64,000 bases of DNA from Dyella_B sp036746095 (GTDB lineage: Bacteria; Pseudomonadota; Gammaproteobacteria; Xanthomonadales; Rhodanobacteraceae). Location: NCBI RefSeq assembly GCF_036746095.1, contig NZ_DAIOEU010000017.1:1-64000 (forward strand). The letters are read 5' to 3'. The notes beneath the pieces are model-generated. The model had not been told where the DNA came from, did no database searches, and saw only the letters and a list, made by a program, of their open reading frames with translations. Made by a program: the position numbers and the translations under genes. Of the stretch, positions 1-10,258 are shown piece by piece (the first letter of the stretch is position 1; the number at the start of each line of letters is the position of its first letter).

Positions 1-156
1 CCGGGTGCTATGCCCGCGCATTTCTGAAGAACTTCATTTTCCCCGGACAGCAGTGGGCGAAGGCCGGAATGACGGTTCGTTTTGAAACGGGGCCTATGTA
101 ACCCCAAGATTTTTCTGGAATAACTAGCAAAAAAACGTGGGGATACCTCAGCCCTA

Positions 157-185
157 TTCCTCCCCTACTGACGCAGGGGAGGGAA
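157..185. repeat. GC-rich palindromic repeat (CCTCCCCT type) downstream of gdhB
   Basis: A near-perfect inverted repeat: CCTCCCCT and AGGGGAGG arms around an 8-nt loop (actgacgc). The same element, with loop actgccgc, recurs at 29339-29370 inside actE. The rest of 1-229 holds no convincing gene. It contains a fragment of another repeat at 38-55 (TTTCCCCGGACAGCAGTG), found again exactly at 54558-54575. The hairpin lies just past the stop of the minus-strand dehydrogenase gene and could end or protect its transcript, but it is not directly followed by a T-run. Confidence 0.55.
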
Positions 186-229
186 TGGCACTTCGCTATT
201 ACAAGGACGGCTTGCGGTGAGTGAGAAAA

Positions 230-3200
230 TTACACCGGCATTTGCGCCAATTGCGCCAGGCGGCGCACCGCCACCGAGGCAATCGGATAATCCGCATTCT
301 GCGTGAGAATCTCCGCCAGCATGCTGCGGGTGTGCTTCAACGCGGGATCGTCACGCTCCAGCCATGCCTGCACCGGCGACTTGCTGCCGTTGCCGCCATT
401 GAGCGCGAGCACTTGCGTCGCCAGCGCGCGATGCTGATGGTTGAGTTCATCCAGCAGCGAACCGCGTGCCTGCGCATGCCAATGCCCTTCCACCGGCAAG
501 GCTTCGATCTGGCCGCGCAGCCATTCCAGGTCCAACGCCTGGCCCAGCTCGTAGAACACGCCGGCAACCTTGGCTATCGGCTGGCCGGTCTGTTGCGCGA
601 CTTCCACCATGTCCAGCATGGCGCGCAGTTCCGGCAGCTTGGCCAGGCGCAGCGCGAGATCGTTGGGCAGCCCTAAGCCTTCCCACTTTTCCTGGCTGGT
701 GGCGAAGTCGGCCTTGCCGGCCGGGGTCAAGGTGTCGGGCAAGGTGTTGCTGAGTTCGGTCACTGCCGCCTGGTAGCGTTCCACGTTCGCGGCGATTTCC
801 AGTGAGCCACCCGGGCGGTTGAGCAGCCAGCGCGTGAGATGGCGCAGTTGTCCCCAGACCTGCATGATCGCATCGACCTGCGTGTTCTCGGCGACCTTGC
901 TGTCCTGCGCTTCGATCTCGGCCCACAGTTCGCGTGCGCCGAGAATTTCGCGCGCAGCCGTGTACGCCTTGGCGACGGCCGCCGGCCCCTGCCCGGTGTC
1001 TTCCTGCATGCGCATCATGAAGGTGGCGCCCATGCGGTTGAGGGTGGAGTTGGTCACCGCGGTGGCGATGATTTCGCGCTTCAGGCGATGGCGTTGCATG
1101 TGCGCGGCGTATTTGTCGTGCAGCGGCTTCGGGAAGTAGCGCACCAGTTCCTTGGACAGGTACGGGTCTTCCGGCACGTCCGATTCCAGCAGTTGCTGGT
1201 AGAGGCGGATCTTGTCGTACGACAGCAGCACCGACAGTTCCGGACGGGTCAGGCCATGGCCACGTGCCTTGCGATCGGATAGCTCGGTTTCGCTCGGCAG
1301 GTTTTCCACCTGGCGATCGAGCAACCCTTCGCTTTCCAGGGTGCGGATGAAATGCGCCATCGAGCCGATGCGCTTCACCGACTGGCGCTCCATCAAGGTG
1401 ATGGCCTGGTTCTGGCGGTAGTTGTCCCACAGCACCAGCTGGCCGACTTCGTCGGTCATCGAGGCGAGCAGGCGGTTGCGGTCATCCGTGGTGATTTCGC
1501 CGCGCTGTACCGCATCGCCGAGCAGGATCTTGATGTTCACTTCGTGGTCGGACGTGTCCACGCCGGCGGAGTTGTCGATGAAGTCGGTGTTGAGCAGCAC
1601 GCCATGCTGCGCCGCTTCGATGCGGCCTTTCTGGGTGAAGCCGAGGTTGCCGCCCTCGCCCACCGTCTTGCAGCGCAGTTCCGTGCCGTTGATGCGCAGT
1701 GCATTGTTGGCGCGGTCACCGACGTCGCCGTGCGTTTCGCTGCTGGCCTTGACGTAGGTACCGATACCGCCGTTCCACAACAGATCCACCGGCGCCTTGA
1801 GGATCGCGCTCATCAGTTCGTTCGGCGAGAGATGCTCGACGCTGGCCTTGATACCCAGCGCCTCGCGTACTTCCGGCGAAACCGGAATCGACTTCACGCT
1901 GCGCGGCCATACGCCGCCGCCAGCAGAAATCAGCGACTTGTCGTAGTCATCCCAGCTCGAACGCGGCAGCTTGAACATGCGCTCGCGCTCGGCGAAGGAC
2001 TTGGCCGTATCCGGATTGGGATCGAGGAAGATGTGGCGGTGGTCGAACGCGGCCAGCAGGCGAATGTGGCGCGACAGCAACATGCCGTTGCCGAACACGT
2101 CGCCGGACATGTCGCCAATGCCGACGCAGGTGAAATCTTCACCCTGGCTGTCGCGGCCCAGCGCACGGAAGTGGCGCTTCACCGACTCCCACGCGCCCTT
2201 GGCGGTGATGCCCATGCCCTTGTGGTCGTAACCGTTGGAGCCGCCGGATGCAAACGCATCGCCCAGCCAGAAACCGTGTTCGATCGAGATGGCATTGGCG
2301 ATGTCGGAGAACGTGGCCGTGCCCTTGTCGGCCGCCACCACCAGGTAGGGGTCATCGTCGTCGTGACGGATCACGTCATGCGGCGGCACCACCTTGCCTT
2401 CGACCAGGTTGTCGGTGATGTCGAGCAGGCCGTTGATGAACAGGCGATAGCAGGCAATGCCCTCGGCCAGCTGCGCGTCGCGATCGCCACCGACCGGCGG
2501 ATGCTTGACGAAGAAACCGCCCTTCGAACCCACTGGCACGATCACGGTGTTCTTCACCATCTGCGCCTTCACCAGGCCCAACACTTCGGTGCGGAAGTCT
2601 TCGCGGCGATCCGACCAGCGCAGGCCGCCGCGTGCCACGGGCCCGAAGCGCAAGTGGATGCCTTCCACGCGCGGCGCGTAGACGAAGATCTCGCGATACG
2701 GCACCGGCTTGGGCGCATCGGGAACCTGCTTGGAATCGAACTTGAAGCTGATGTAATGGCGATGCGCGCCTTCCCACAGCTGGAAGAAGCTGGTGCGCAG
2801 CGTGGCGCGGATCGTGTTCATGAAGCTCAGCACGATGCGCTCGTCGTCCAGGCTGGCGACGTCATCGAGCAGCGACTTCAGCGATTGCCACAGCACGTGC
2901 ACCTGCTGGTCGCGCTTTTCCGCCAGCGCGTTGACGATCTCGTCGATCAGCTCCGGCTTGGCCTTCTGCGTGTCGGCGGAGATCAGCGCCTGCATCTCGC
3001 GGCGCAGGTCGTCCTGTGCCTTTTCCAGCTCGTTGGCGGAAAGCAGCTCGCGGCGCGGATCGAACTTGGCGTTGAACAGCTCGATCAGCAAGCCGGCGAT
3101 GGCCGGATAGCGGATCAGCGTTTCTTCCATGTAGCTCTGCGAGAACGCAATGCCCACCTGCTGCAGGTATTTGCAGTAGCCGCGCAAGGTGGCGACCTGG

Positions 3201-5149
3201 CGCCAGTCGGCTTGCGCCAGCAGCACGAGGTTGTTGAAGCCGTCGCTCTCGGCCTCGCCGCGCCACAAGGCTTCGAAGCCGCGTTCGAAGCGATCGCGCA
3301 GGTGGGCCAGGTCGAACTTCAGCGGCGCCTTCGTCTTCAGTTCGAAATCGTGGATGGTGAGCGTGCGGCCTTCGCTTTCCAGCGTATAGACATGTTCGGC
3401 GAGCATGCGCACGCCCATGTTTTCCAGCATCGGCAACGCGTCGGACAGCGAGATCGGCGCGCCGACGTGGATCACCTTGAAGCGCAGGCTCTGGTCGCGC
3501 GTATCTTCATAAAGATGCAGGTGGATCGAATCGTCGCTCTTGAGCGTGGTCAGCGCGATCACGTCCAGTGCGGCCTGCTCCGGCGCCACGTCTTCGATGT
3601 AGCCGGCCGGCAGCAGCTTGCCGAAGCGATTGAACAGCGCCACGCCCTGCGCTTCGCCGGCCTTGCCGATCAGGCTGTCGCGCAGCCCGTCGTACCAGTT
3701 GCGCACGATGTGCTGCAGGCGCGTTTCCAATTCTTGCGTGTTGAACTTGGGATGGTCGCCCAGGTGCGGGCGCACGGTGACATGCAGGCGTGCAAGCGCG
3801 GATTCGCCCATCAGAACGTTGGAATCCAGGCTCTCGCCGTGGAACACCTCGCGCAGCATGCCTTCGATGCGCTCGCGCACCGTGGTATTGAAGCGCTCGC
3901 GCGGCACGAACACCAGGCAGGTGAAGAAACGGCCGTAGCGATCGCGGCGCAGGAACAGCCGCGTGCGGGCGCGCTGCTGCAGCTCCAGGATGCCCATGGC
4001 GGTGGCGAACAATTCGTCTTCCGTGCTCTGGAACAGTTCTTCCGGCGGCAGCGTTTCCAGGATGTGGCGCAGCGCCTTGCCCGAATACGCATCGCGCTTC
4101 AGGCCCGAGCGAGCCAGCACCGCTTCCACGCGCCGGCGCACCAGTGGCACCTCTTGCGGACGCATCATGTAAGCGTTGGAGGTAAACAGGCCGAGGAAGC
4201 GCTGTTCGGAAACCGGCGCGCCGTTGGCGTCGAATTTCAGCACGCCGACATAATCCATGTTGCCGGCACGATGCACGTGCGAGCGCGCATTGGTCTTGGT
4301 CAGGATGATCGCATCGTACGCACCGGATTGCGGTAGGTCATGCGCCGCCAGCGAGCGCAGCGAGCGCGGCGCGATCGAACGCTCGCTCTTGTGCAGGATG
4401 CCGAGGCCCGATTCCTCGACCGGGCGCAGCACTTCATCGCCGTCGGTCTTGGCTACTTCGTATTCGCGATAGCCCAGGAAGGTGAAGTTGTCGTCGGCCA
4501 GCCAGCGCAGGAATTCGCTCGCTTCATTGACGGATGCAGGGTCCAGCGGCAGCTTGCGGTTCGGCAGGTCCGCGGCGATGGCCAGCGCTTTCTCGCGCAT
4601 CGTGTTCCAGTCGCGCACGGCGGCGCGCACGTCTTCCAGCGCATCTTCAATGCGATTGGTCAACTGCGCCCGGATGGATTCTTCGACGATGCTGTCCACT
4701 TCGAAATGCATCACCGATTCGGCCGTGCCATGCTCGCCGCCAAGCTGTTGCAGCTGGCCGCCGGCATCGCGGTTCGCCTTCACCACCGGATGCAGCACGA
4801 GATGGACGGCAGAGTACTCGGCCAGGATCATGCTTACCGTATCGACCAGGAACGGCATGTCGTCGGTGATGATTTCCACCGCGCTGCGGGCCGCATGCGC
4901 GGCACCCGTGATACGTACGGCGGCGCGGTGCGGCGTGCGCTGCTGCAGGAAATCGAGCAGGCCGGCCACCACCTGCGCCCACGCGGCGGGCGTATGCAGG
5001 TCGACGTCGGTGCTGGCAATGCGCGAGAAAAAGGCGCTGATAAAAAATTGCGCCTCATCAAGGCGCTTGGTTGGATAACCGCTTTTCTTCAACTCTTCGA
5101 GCACGACAGACACGAGGGGGATGTCATTGGCCGCACGGATCGCATTCAT
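230..5149 (-). CDS. gdhB: NAD-specific glutamate dehydrogenase, large (~180 kDa) class
   Basis: Catalyses NAD-dependent oxidative deamination of glutamate to 2-oxoglutarate and ammonium in the cytoplasm, normally a catabolic role. At 1639 aa it has the length of the bacterial L_180 class, far longer than the 450-aa hexameric enzymes. Visible family blocks are the substrate-binding lysine region (PVGSKGGFFVK, about residue 875) and GDMSGDVFGNGMLLS (about residue 1010), the latter leading into the NAD-binding part. The N-terminal ~700 residues are the ACT-like regulatory region of this class. The ATG at 5149 follows a modest purine-rich stretch and no better start lies inside. It stands alone, divergent from the efflux operon. 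A long opposite-strand open frame is a codon-bias shadow. Confidence 0.96.
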   Translation of the reverse strand: MNAIRAANDIPLVSVVLEELKKSGYPTKRLDEAQFFISAFFSRIASTDVDLHTPAAWAQVVAGLLDFLQQRTPHRAAVRITGAAHAARSAVEIITDDMPFLVDTVSMILAEYSAVHLVLHPVVKANRDAGGQLQQLGGEHGTAESVMHFEVDSIVEESIRAQLTNRIEDALEDVRAAVRDWNTMREKALAIAADLPNRKLPLDPASVNEASEFLRWLADDNFTFLGYREYEVAKTDGDEVLRPVEESGLGILHKSERSIAPRSLRSLAAHDLPQSGAYDAIILTKTNARSHVHRAGNMDYVGVLKFDANGAPVSEQRFLGLFTSNAYMMRPQEVPLVRRRVEAVLARSGLKRDAYSGKALRHILETLPPEELFQSTEDELFATAMGILELQQRARTRLFLRRDRYGRFFTCLVFVPRERFNTTVRERIEGMLREVFHGESLDSNVLMGESALARLHVTVRPHLGDHPKFNTQELETRLQHIVRNWYDGLRDSLIGKAGEAQGVALFNRFGKLLPAGYIEDVAPEQAALDVIALTTLKSDDSIHLHLYEDTRDQSLRFKVIHVGAPISLSDALPMLENMGVRMLAEHVYTLESEGRTLTIHDFELKTKAPLKFDLAHLRDRFERGFEALWRGEAESDGFNNLVLLAQADWRQVATLRGYCKYLQQVGIAFSQSYMEETLIRYPAIAGLLIELFNAKFDPRRELLSANELEKAQDDLRREMQALISADTQKAKPELIDEIVNALAEKRDQQVHVLWQSLKSLLDDVASLDDERIVLSFMNTIRATLRTSFFQLWEGAHRHYISFKFDSKQVPDAPKPVPYREIFVYAPRVEGIHLRFGPVARGGLRWSDRREDFRTEVLGLVKAQMVKNTVIVPVGSKGGFFVKHPPVGGDRDAQLAEGIACYRLFINGLLDITDNLVEGKVVPPHDVIRHDDDDPYLVVAADKGTATFSDIANAISIEHGFWLGDAFASGGSNGYDHKGMGITAKGAWESVKRHFRALGRDSQGEDFTCVGIGDMSGDVFGNGMLLSRHIRLLAAFDHRHIFLDPNPDTAKSFAERERMFKLPRSSWDDYDKSLISAGGGVWPRSVKSIPVSPEVREALGIKASVEHLSPNELMSAILKAPVDLLWNGGIGTYVKASSETHGDVGDRANNALRINGTELRCKTVGEGGNLGFTQKGRIEAAQHGVLLNTDFIDNSAGVDTSDHEVNIKILLGDAVQRGEITTDDRNRLLASMTDEVGQLVLWDNYRQNQAITLMERQSVKRIGSMAHFIRTLESEGLLDRQVENLPSETELSDRKARGHGLTRPELSVLLSYDKIRLYQQLLESDVPEDPYLSKELVRYFPKPLHDKYAAHMQRHRLKREIIATAVTNSTLNRMGATFMMRMQEDTGQGPAAVAKAYTAAREILGARELWAEIEAQDSKVAENTQVDAIMQVWGQLRHLTRWLLNRPGGSLEIAANVERYQAAVTELSNTLPDTLTPAGKADFATSQEKWEGLGLPNDLALRLAKLPELRAMLDMVEVAQQTGQPIAKVAGVFYELGQALDLEWLRGQIEALPVEGHWHAQARGSLLDELNHQHRALATQVLALNGGNGSKSPVQAWLERDDPALKHTRSMLAEILTQNADYPIASVAVRRLAQLAQMPV

Positions 5150-5679
5150 GGCTTCTACTTAAGAAGTGGAGATGATGGGGTTTGAAAGCTTTAAAAGGAT
5201 ACGCTCCGCCCTGCGTTGAATCCATCGGCAGCGCAGCAACGCGCGTCATGCGCGATTAACCGTGCGATGTGCTTGGCAACGAGGCGATGCGTGCGCGTCA
5301 TCCCCGCGAACGCGAACATGGACACCACCAGCTGTCGTTGTATTGCAGCAAGCGACAACGTCGAAGCGTGCCGCATCGGGGCGATGGCGATGGCATACAT
5401 CGCCATGGCAGCGGCACGCGCCCGGCCGGTTTGGTCACAGGCGGGCCTGCCGCGCCTGTGCCGTTCGTCATCTGCCCAAAAGGCTGGATTCCCGCACTGC
5501 AGAAATTGTAAACTGGCCGGTATAGTCTTGCCCCTGAAACCTGTTGCGCAGCGACCAACGACACAGGACAAACTGGCCTTGATCCGATAAACGTAAGAAA
5601 TTCCGGCAAGTACGGCCGGGCCTCGGCATGTGTTGCCAAGCCTCACCCCATCCGATTTACGCAAGTCCATGGAGCCCTC
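5150..5679. other. Intergenic region between divergent gdhB and RND operon
   Basis: About 530 bases with no supportable gene; open frames here lack SD signals and family resemblance. It must hold the promoters of both neighbours. A 9-base direct repeat (AAACTGGCC) occurs at 5510-5518 and 5570-5578, exactly 60 bases apart start to start. The first copy is followed by TATAGT at 5521-5526, a possible -10 box for the efflux operon. No regulator gene adjoins the operon. Confidence 0.4.
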
Positions 5680-6873
5680 ATGAAGTCGACGCCAATGCGC
5701 ACACCGGTGCTGTGCCTGAGTTTGCTGGCACTTGCCGCCTGTAGCAGCAAGGAACAAGGTCCGCCCAAGATGCCGCCGCCGACGGTGGGGGTGATCGAAG
5801 CCCAGCCGCAGAACGTGCCGCTGACCAAAGACCTGGTAGGACGCCTGTCCGCCTTCCGCAGCGCCGACGTGCGTGCCCGCGTCTCGGGCGTGCTGCTCAA
5901 GCGCGTCTATACCGAAGGGACGGATGTGAAGCAGGGCCAGCTGCTGTTCCAGATCGATCCGGTGCCGTACAAGGCCGCCCTGGCCAATGCCGAAGCCGCG
6001 CTGGCTTCGTCCCAGGCCAGCTACACCAATGCGCACGTGATCGCCAACCGCGACCGCCAGCTGGTGCCGCAGGGCTACATCTCACGCCAGCAGTTGGATA
6101 CCGATGAAGCCAACGAACGCTCCGCCCAGGCTGCGGTGAAACAGGCCCAGGCGAACGTGCAGACCGCACGCATCAACCTCGGCTATACCAACGTGACCGC
6201 CCCGATCGACGGCCGCGCCGGCGAGCAGCAGGTGACCGAGGGCGCGATCGTCGGCAACAGCACGACGGATGCAGGCGCCAACGCTACCTTGCTGACTACG
6301 GTGGACCAGCTCGATCCGCTGTACGTCAACTTCACCATGAGCGCCGCCGATCTCGAAACGCTGCGTCATGCCCAGACCAACGGCAACGTGCAGCTTGCCG
6401 AGCAGGACAAGACCACGGTGCAGATCACCCTGCCCAGCGGCGCCAAGTATGACAAGCAAGGCACGTTGGATTTCTCCGATACGTCGGTCAATCCGACGAC
6501 GGGGGCGATCAACCTGCGTGCCGTGGTGCCCAATCCCAACCGCCGCATCCTGCCGGGCATGTACGTCACCCTCACGGCCAACATGGGTGAGCTCAACAAG
6601 GTATTCCTGATTCCGCAGGCCGGTATCCAGCGCGATCCTGTCGGCGCCTATGCGCTGGTGGTCGGCCAGGACGGCAAGGTCGCGCAGAAGCGCGTATCGG
6701 CCGACACCATGCGCGGCCACGATTGGATCGTTACCAGCGGCCTCGCCGCCGGTGATCAGGTGATCGTGTCGGGTGTCCAGGGCGTCAAGCCGGGCGCTCC
6801 CGCCAAGGCCACCCCGTGGAAGCCTGACCAGGCTCCCGCCGGCCAAGGTCCCGCCCCGGCCGGTCATCAGTAA
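5680..6873 (+). CDS. RND efflux periplasmic adaptor (MFP) lipoprotein, AcrA/MexA-like
   Basis: Adaptor that links an inner-membrane RND pump to an outer-membrane channel. It is 397 aa. A lipoprotein signal ends in LALAAC with the acylated Cys at residue 21. A biotinyl-lipoyl/hairpin region follows (ARVSGVLLKRVYTEGTDVKQ, about residues 66-85), then the family block YTNVTAPIDGRAG near residue 170. The C-terminus is Pro/Ala/Gly-rich. The ATG has a GGAG five bases upstream. The pump gene starts 11 bases after the stop, so the two are co-transcribed. No outer-membrane component adjoins, so a TolC-like protein from elsewhere is expected. Confidence 0.94.
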   Translation: MKSTPMRTPVLCLSLLALAACSSKEQGPPKMPPPTVGVIEAQPQNVPLTKDLVGRLSAFRSADVRARVSGVLLKRVYTEGTDVKQGQLLFQIDPVPYKAALANAEAALASSQASYTNAHVIANRDRQLVPQGYISRQQLDTDEANERSAQAAVKQAQANVQTARINLGYTNVTAPIDGRAGEQQVTEGAIVGNSTTDAGANATLLTTVDQLDPLYVNFTMSAADLETLRHAQTNGNVQLAEQDKTTVQITLPSGAKYDKQGTLDFSDTSVNPTTGAINLRAVVPNPNRRILPGMYVTLTANMGELNKVFLIPQAGIQRDPVGAYALVVGQDGKVAQKRVSADTMRGHDWIVTSGLAAGDQVIVSGVQGVKPGAPAKATPWKPDQAPAGQGPAPAGHQ

Positions 6874-6884
6874 GGAGAACACGG

Positions 6885-9800
6885 ATGCCGAGTTTCTTTA
6901 TCGACCGCCCTATTTTCGCGTGGGTGGTCGCCATCCTGATCACTCTGGTCGGCATCATTTCGGTGCTGGGCATGGGTGTGGAGTCCTACCCCAACATCGC
7001 GCCGCCGCAGGTCACGGTCACCGCCACCTTCCCGGGTGCCAGTGCACAGACCATGGAAGACACGGTCACCAAGGTGATCGAGCAACAGCTCACCGGCGTG
7101 GACAACCTGTTGTACTTCAGTTCGGCCTCGAACTCGAACGGCACCTCAACGATCACGCTGAGCTTCGCCACCGGTACCGATCCCGACATCGCGCAGGTGC
7201 AGGTGCAGAACAAGGTGTCGCTGGCACAGCCGCAGTTGCCGGCCGCAGTGACGCAGCAGGGCGTGGTGGTGGCCAAGGCCAACCCGGACTTCCTGATGTT
7301 CGTGGGCCTGATCTCCAACAATCCGGAGATCGACAGCGGCCGCCTCAGTGACATCGTCGGTTCGCAGGTCATCAACACGATCGGCCGCATTCCCGGCGTG
7401 GGCAGCACCTTCCAGGTGGGCTCCGAATACGGCATGCGCGTCTGGCTGAATCCGGACAAGATGCAAGGCTACGGCCTGTCCGCCTCGCAGGTGGAAAGCG
7501 CGATCTCCGCCCAGAACGTGCAGTTCGCTGCCGGCTCGCTGGGTTCCGATCCCGCCCCCAACGGACAGACCTTCACCGCCACGGTGTCGGCGGAAGGCCT
7601 GTTCTCCACCCCTGAGCAGTTCGGCAACATCATCCTGCGTGCCAATCCCGACGGCACCACGGTGCGCCTGAAGGACATCGCGCGCATCCAGCTCGGCCCA
7701 CAAACCTATGGCTTCGCCTCCACCTGGAGCGGCCAGCCCGTGGGTGGCTTCGGCGTGCAGTTGCTGCCGGGTGCGAACGCGCTGCAGGTAGCTACGGCGG
7801 TGCGTTCGAAGATGGACGAACTGGCCAAGGACTTCCCGCAGGGCGTCACCTGGTTCGCGCCGTACGACAGCACGCCGTTCGTACGCGTGTCGATCGATGA
7901 AGTGATGCACACGCTGATCGAGGCGATCATCCTCGTGTTCTTCGTGATGCTGATCTTCCTGCAGAACTTCCGCGCCACGGTCATTCCTACCCTGGTGATT
8001 CCGGTCGCGCTGCTCGGCACCTTCATTGGCCTGGCGCCGATGGGCTTCACCATCAACCAGCTCACCCTGTTCGGCATGGTGCTGGCTATCGGTATCGTGG
8101 TGGACGACGCGATCGTGGTGATCGAAAACGTCGAACGCATCATGACCGAGGAAAACCTGCCGCCGAAGGAAGCCACGCGCAAGGCGATGAGCCAGATCAC
8201 CGGCGCGGTGGTGGCCATCACCGTGGTGCTGGCGGCGGTGTTCGTGCCGTCCGCCCTGCAGCCGGGCGCCACCGGCGTGATCTACAAGCAGTTCGCGCTG
8301 ACCATCGCCGTGTCGATGGGCTTCTCCGCGTTCCTTGCGCTGTCGTTCACGCCGGCGCTGTGCGCGACCATCCTCAAGCCCACGCACGAGCATAAGAAGA
8401 ACTTCATCTACCGCGGGTTCAACAACGTCTTCGACCGCGTCACGCATACCTACCAGGGCCACATCGGCAGCGCCGTCCGCCATGCCCCGCGCTGGATGAT
8501 CGTGTTCGCGCTGATCGCGGCGCTGGCCGGCTTCCTCTACACCAAGCTGCCCACCGGTTTCGTGCCCAGCGAAGACCAGGGCTTCGCGCTGGCCATCGTC
8601 AGCCTGCCACCCGGTGCTTCGCTTGAACGCTCCGAGCAGGTCATGAAGGAGGTCAAGGACACGCTGGACAAGAGCCCGCTGAAAGACGATTACGTCGGCA
8701 TGTACCAGATCAGCGGCTTCAGTTTCGTGGGCCGCAGTGAAAACGCCGGCATGGTGTTCATCAAGCTCAAGGACTGGAGCGAGCGCTCGATCACCGCGGA
8801 CCAGTTCATCCTGAAGGCCAACGGCATCCTGCACGGCGGTATTCGCGACGCGATGATCTTCGTGGTGAACCTGCCGACCATCCGCGGCCTCAGCCAGTTC
8901 GGCGGCCTGGACATGTACCTGCAGGCACGTAGCGGCCAGTCGCGCGCCGAGCTGGGCCAGGCGATGGGCATGTTGCTGGGCAAGGCTTCCAAGAGCCCCA
9001 CCCTGTTCGGTACCCGTCCGAACATCCTGCCGGATGCCCCGCAGTACAACCTCACGGTGGATCGCGTGCAATCCGGAGCGCTGGGCCTGTCGGTCAGCGA
9101 CGTGTACACCGCCATCCAGCTGATGCTGGCGCCGGTCTACATCAACAACTTCATCTACGAAGACCGCGTCAAGCGCGTGATGGTGCAGGCCGATGCACCG
9201 TATCGCATGGATACGGATGCGCTCAGCCACATCTACACCCCCAGTTCGCTGGGTACCAGCACCACGTCGGCTGCTTCAAACAGGTTGAGCACCTCGTCGT
9301 CGGGCAATGCTTCGAGCAGCACCAGTTCGCCGTACGGCCCGTACAACATGATCCCCCTGTCCAGCGTGGTGCATTCCACCTGGAGCATGGCTGCACCTTC
9401 GCTCACGCGCTACAACGGCTACCCGGCCATTGAAATCGTGGGTGACTCCGCCCCGGGCTACTCCACCGGCCAGGCCATGGCGACCTTGCAGAACATCGTC
9501 AACAACGACCTGCCGCATGGCTTCGGCGCGGATTGGACCGGCCAGTCGTACCAGGAATTGCTGGCGGGCAACTCGGCGACGTTGCTGATGATGCTGTCGA
9601 TCTTCATCGTGTTCCTGTGTCTGTCGGCCTTGTATGAAAGCTGGTCGATACCGGTGTCCGTGCTGCTGGTGGTGCCGCTGGGCCTGCTGGGCATGGTGCT
9701 GGCGTCCATGTTGCGCGGCTTCCCGAACGACATGTACTTCAAGATCGGCATGGTGACGGTGATCGGCCTGGCCGCGAAGAACGCCATCCTGATCGTGGAA

Positions 9801-10106
9801 TTCGCGGTGGAGCAGCAAGCCGAAGGCAAGACGCTGTTCGAGTCCGTGGTCACCGCCGCCCGGCTGCGACTGCGCCCGATCCTGATGACCTCGATGGCCT
9901 TCATCCTCGGCGTGCTGCCGCTGGTGACGTCCTCCGGCGCCGGCGCCAACTCCCGCCACGAAATCGGTACCGGCGTGATCGGTGGCATGCTGTTCGCCAC
10001 CTTCCTCGGCCTGCTGCTGATCCCGGTGTTCTACGTGAGCGTGCGCCGCATGCTGGGCGACAAGATGGATGAAGCAACGCACAAGCTGGCTCGCCATGAG
10101 CACTAG
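6885..10106 (+). CDS. RND multidrug efflux permease, AcrB/MexB (HAE1) family
   Basis: Inner-membrane proton-driven drug exporter of 1073 aa, typical HAE1 length plus about 25 residues. It opens with the family signature PSFFIDRPIFAWVVAI. TM4 carries the proton-relay aspartates (GIVVDDAIVVIENV) and TM10 the matching lysine (GLAAKNAILIVEFA), so it should be functional. Residues 787-815 form a Ser/Thr/Asn-rich, probably disordered stretch in the second large periplasmic loop, just before the block MIPLSSVV; AcrB has no such insert. An AAGGAG SD precedes the ATG. It is second in the operon with the adaptor gene and is followed by a rho-independent terminator. Substrate range cannot be read from sequence. 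Confidence 0.95.
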   Translation: MPSFFIDRPIFAWVVAILITLVGIISVLGMGVESYPNIAPPQVTVTATFPGASAQTMEDTVTKVIEQQLTGVDNLLYFSSASNSNGTSTITLSFATGTDPDIAQVQVQNKVSLAQPQLPAAVTQQGVVVAKANPDFLMFVGLISNNPEIDSGRLSDIVGSQVINTIGRIPGVGSTFQVGSEYGMRVWLNPDKMQGYGLSASQVESAISAQNVQFAAGSLGSDPAPNGQTFTATVSAEGLFSTPEQFGNIILRANPDGTTVRLKDIARIQLGPQTYGFASTWSGQPVGGFGVQLLPGANALQVATAVRSKMDELAKDFPQGVTWFAPYDSTPFVRVSIDEVMHTLIEAIILVFFVMLIFLQNFRATVIPTLVIPVALLGTFIGLAPMGFTINQLTLFGMVLAIGIVVDDAIVVIENVERIMTEENLPPKEATRKAMSQITGAVVAITVVLAAVFVPSALQPGATGVIYKQFALTIAVSMGFSAFLALSFTPALCATILKPTHEHKKNFIYRGFNNVFDRVTHTYQGHIGSAVRHAPRWMIVFALIAALAGFLYTKLPTGFVPSEDQGFALAIVSLPPGASLERSEQVMKEVKDTLDKSPLKDDYVGMYQISGFSFVGRSENAGMVFIKLKDWSERSITADQFILKANGILHGGIRDAMIFVVNLPTIRGLSQFGGLDMYLQARSGQSRAELGQAMGMLLGKASKSPTLFGTRPNILPDAPQYNLTVDRVQSGALGLSVSDVYTAIQLMLAPVYINNFIYEDRVKRVMVQADAPYRMDTDALSHIYTPSSLGTSTTSAASNRLSTSSSGNASSSTSSPYGPYNMIPLSSVVHSTWSMAAPSLTRYNGYPAIEIVGDSAPGYSTGQAMATLQNIVNNDLPHGFGADWTGQSYQELLAGNSATLLMMLSIFIVFLCLSALYESWSIPVSVLLVVPLGLLGMVLASMLRGFPNDMYFKIGMVTVIGLAAKNAILIVEFAVEQQAEGKTLFESVVTAARLRLRPILMTSMAFILGVLPLVTSSGAGANSRHEIGTGVIGGMLFATFLGLLLIPVFYVSVRRMLGDKMDEATHKLARHEH

Positions 10107-10131
10107 TGGCTACGGTTAAAGCGTCAATGAA

Positions 10132-10158
10132 AAAAGCCCCGGCATTGCCGGGGCTTTT
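10132..10158 (+). terminator. Rho-independent terminator of the RND operon
   Basis: Perfect 12-bp stem (AAAAGCCCCGGC / GCCGGGGCTTTT) with an ATT loop and a T-run, 25 bases after the permease stop. The A-tract on the left arm makes it potentially bidirectional, so it may also end the minus-strand transcript of the 10259-11910 gene pair. Confidence 0.93.
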
Positions 10159-10258
10159 GTAAGTTGGTACGCAGACCCACCGTGATTTAGTCTCCAACTC
10201 AGACATTCGCGCTATTGGGGGTTGCACGTCAAACGACGCACAACCCCATCGACCTGAG

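Noticed and set aside
1352..4336. 994-aa open frame on the plus strand opposite gdhB
   Set aside because: Antisense shadow from high-GC codon bias; low-complexity His/Arg/Ala-rich product with no family match, fully inside a clear gene.
7146..9230. 694-aa open frame opposite the RND permease
   Set aside because: Antisense shadow with skewed composition; the permease on the other strand has all family motifs.
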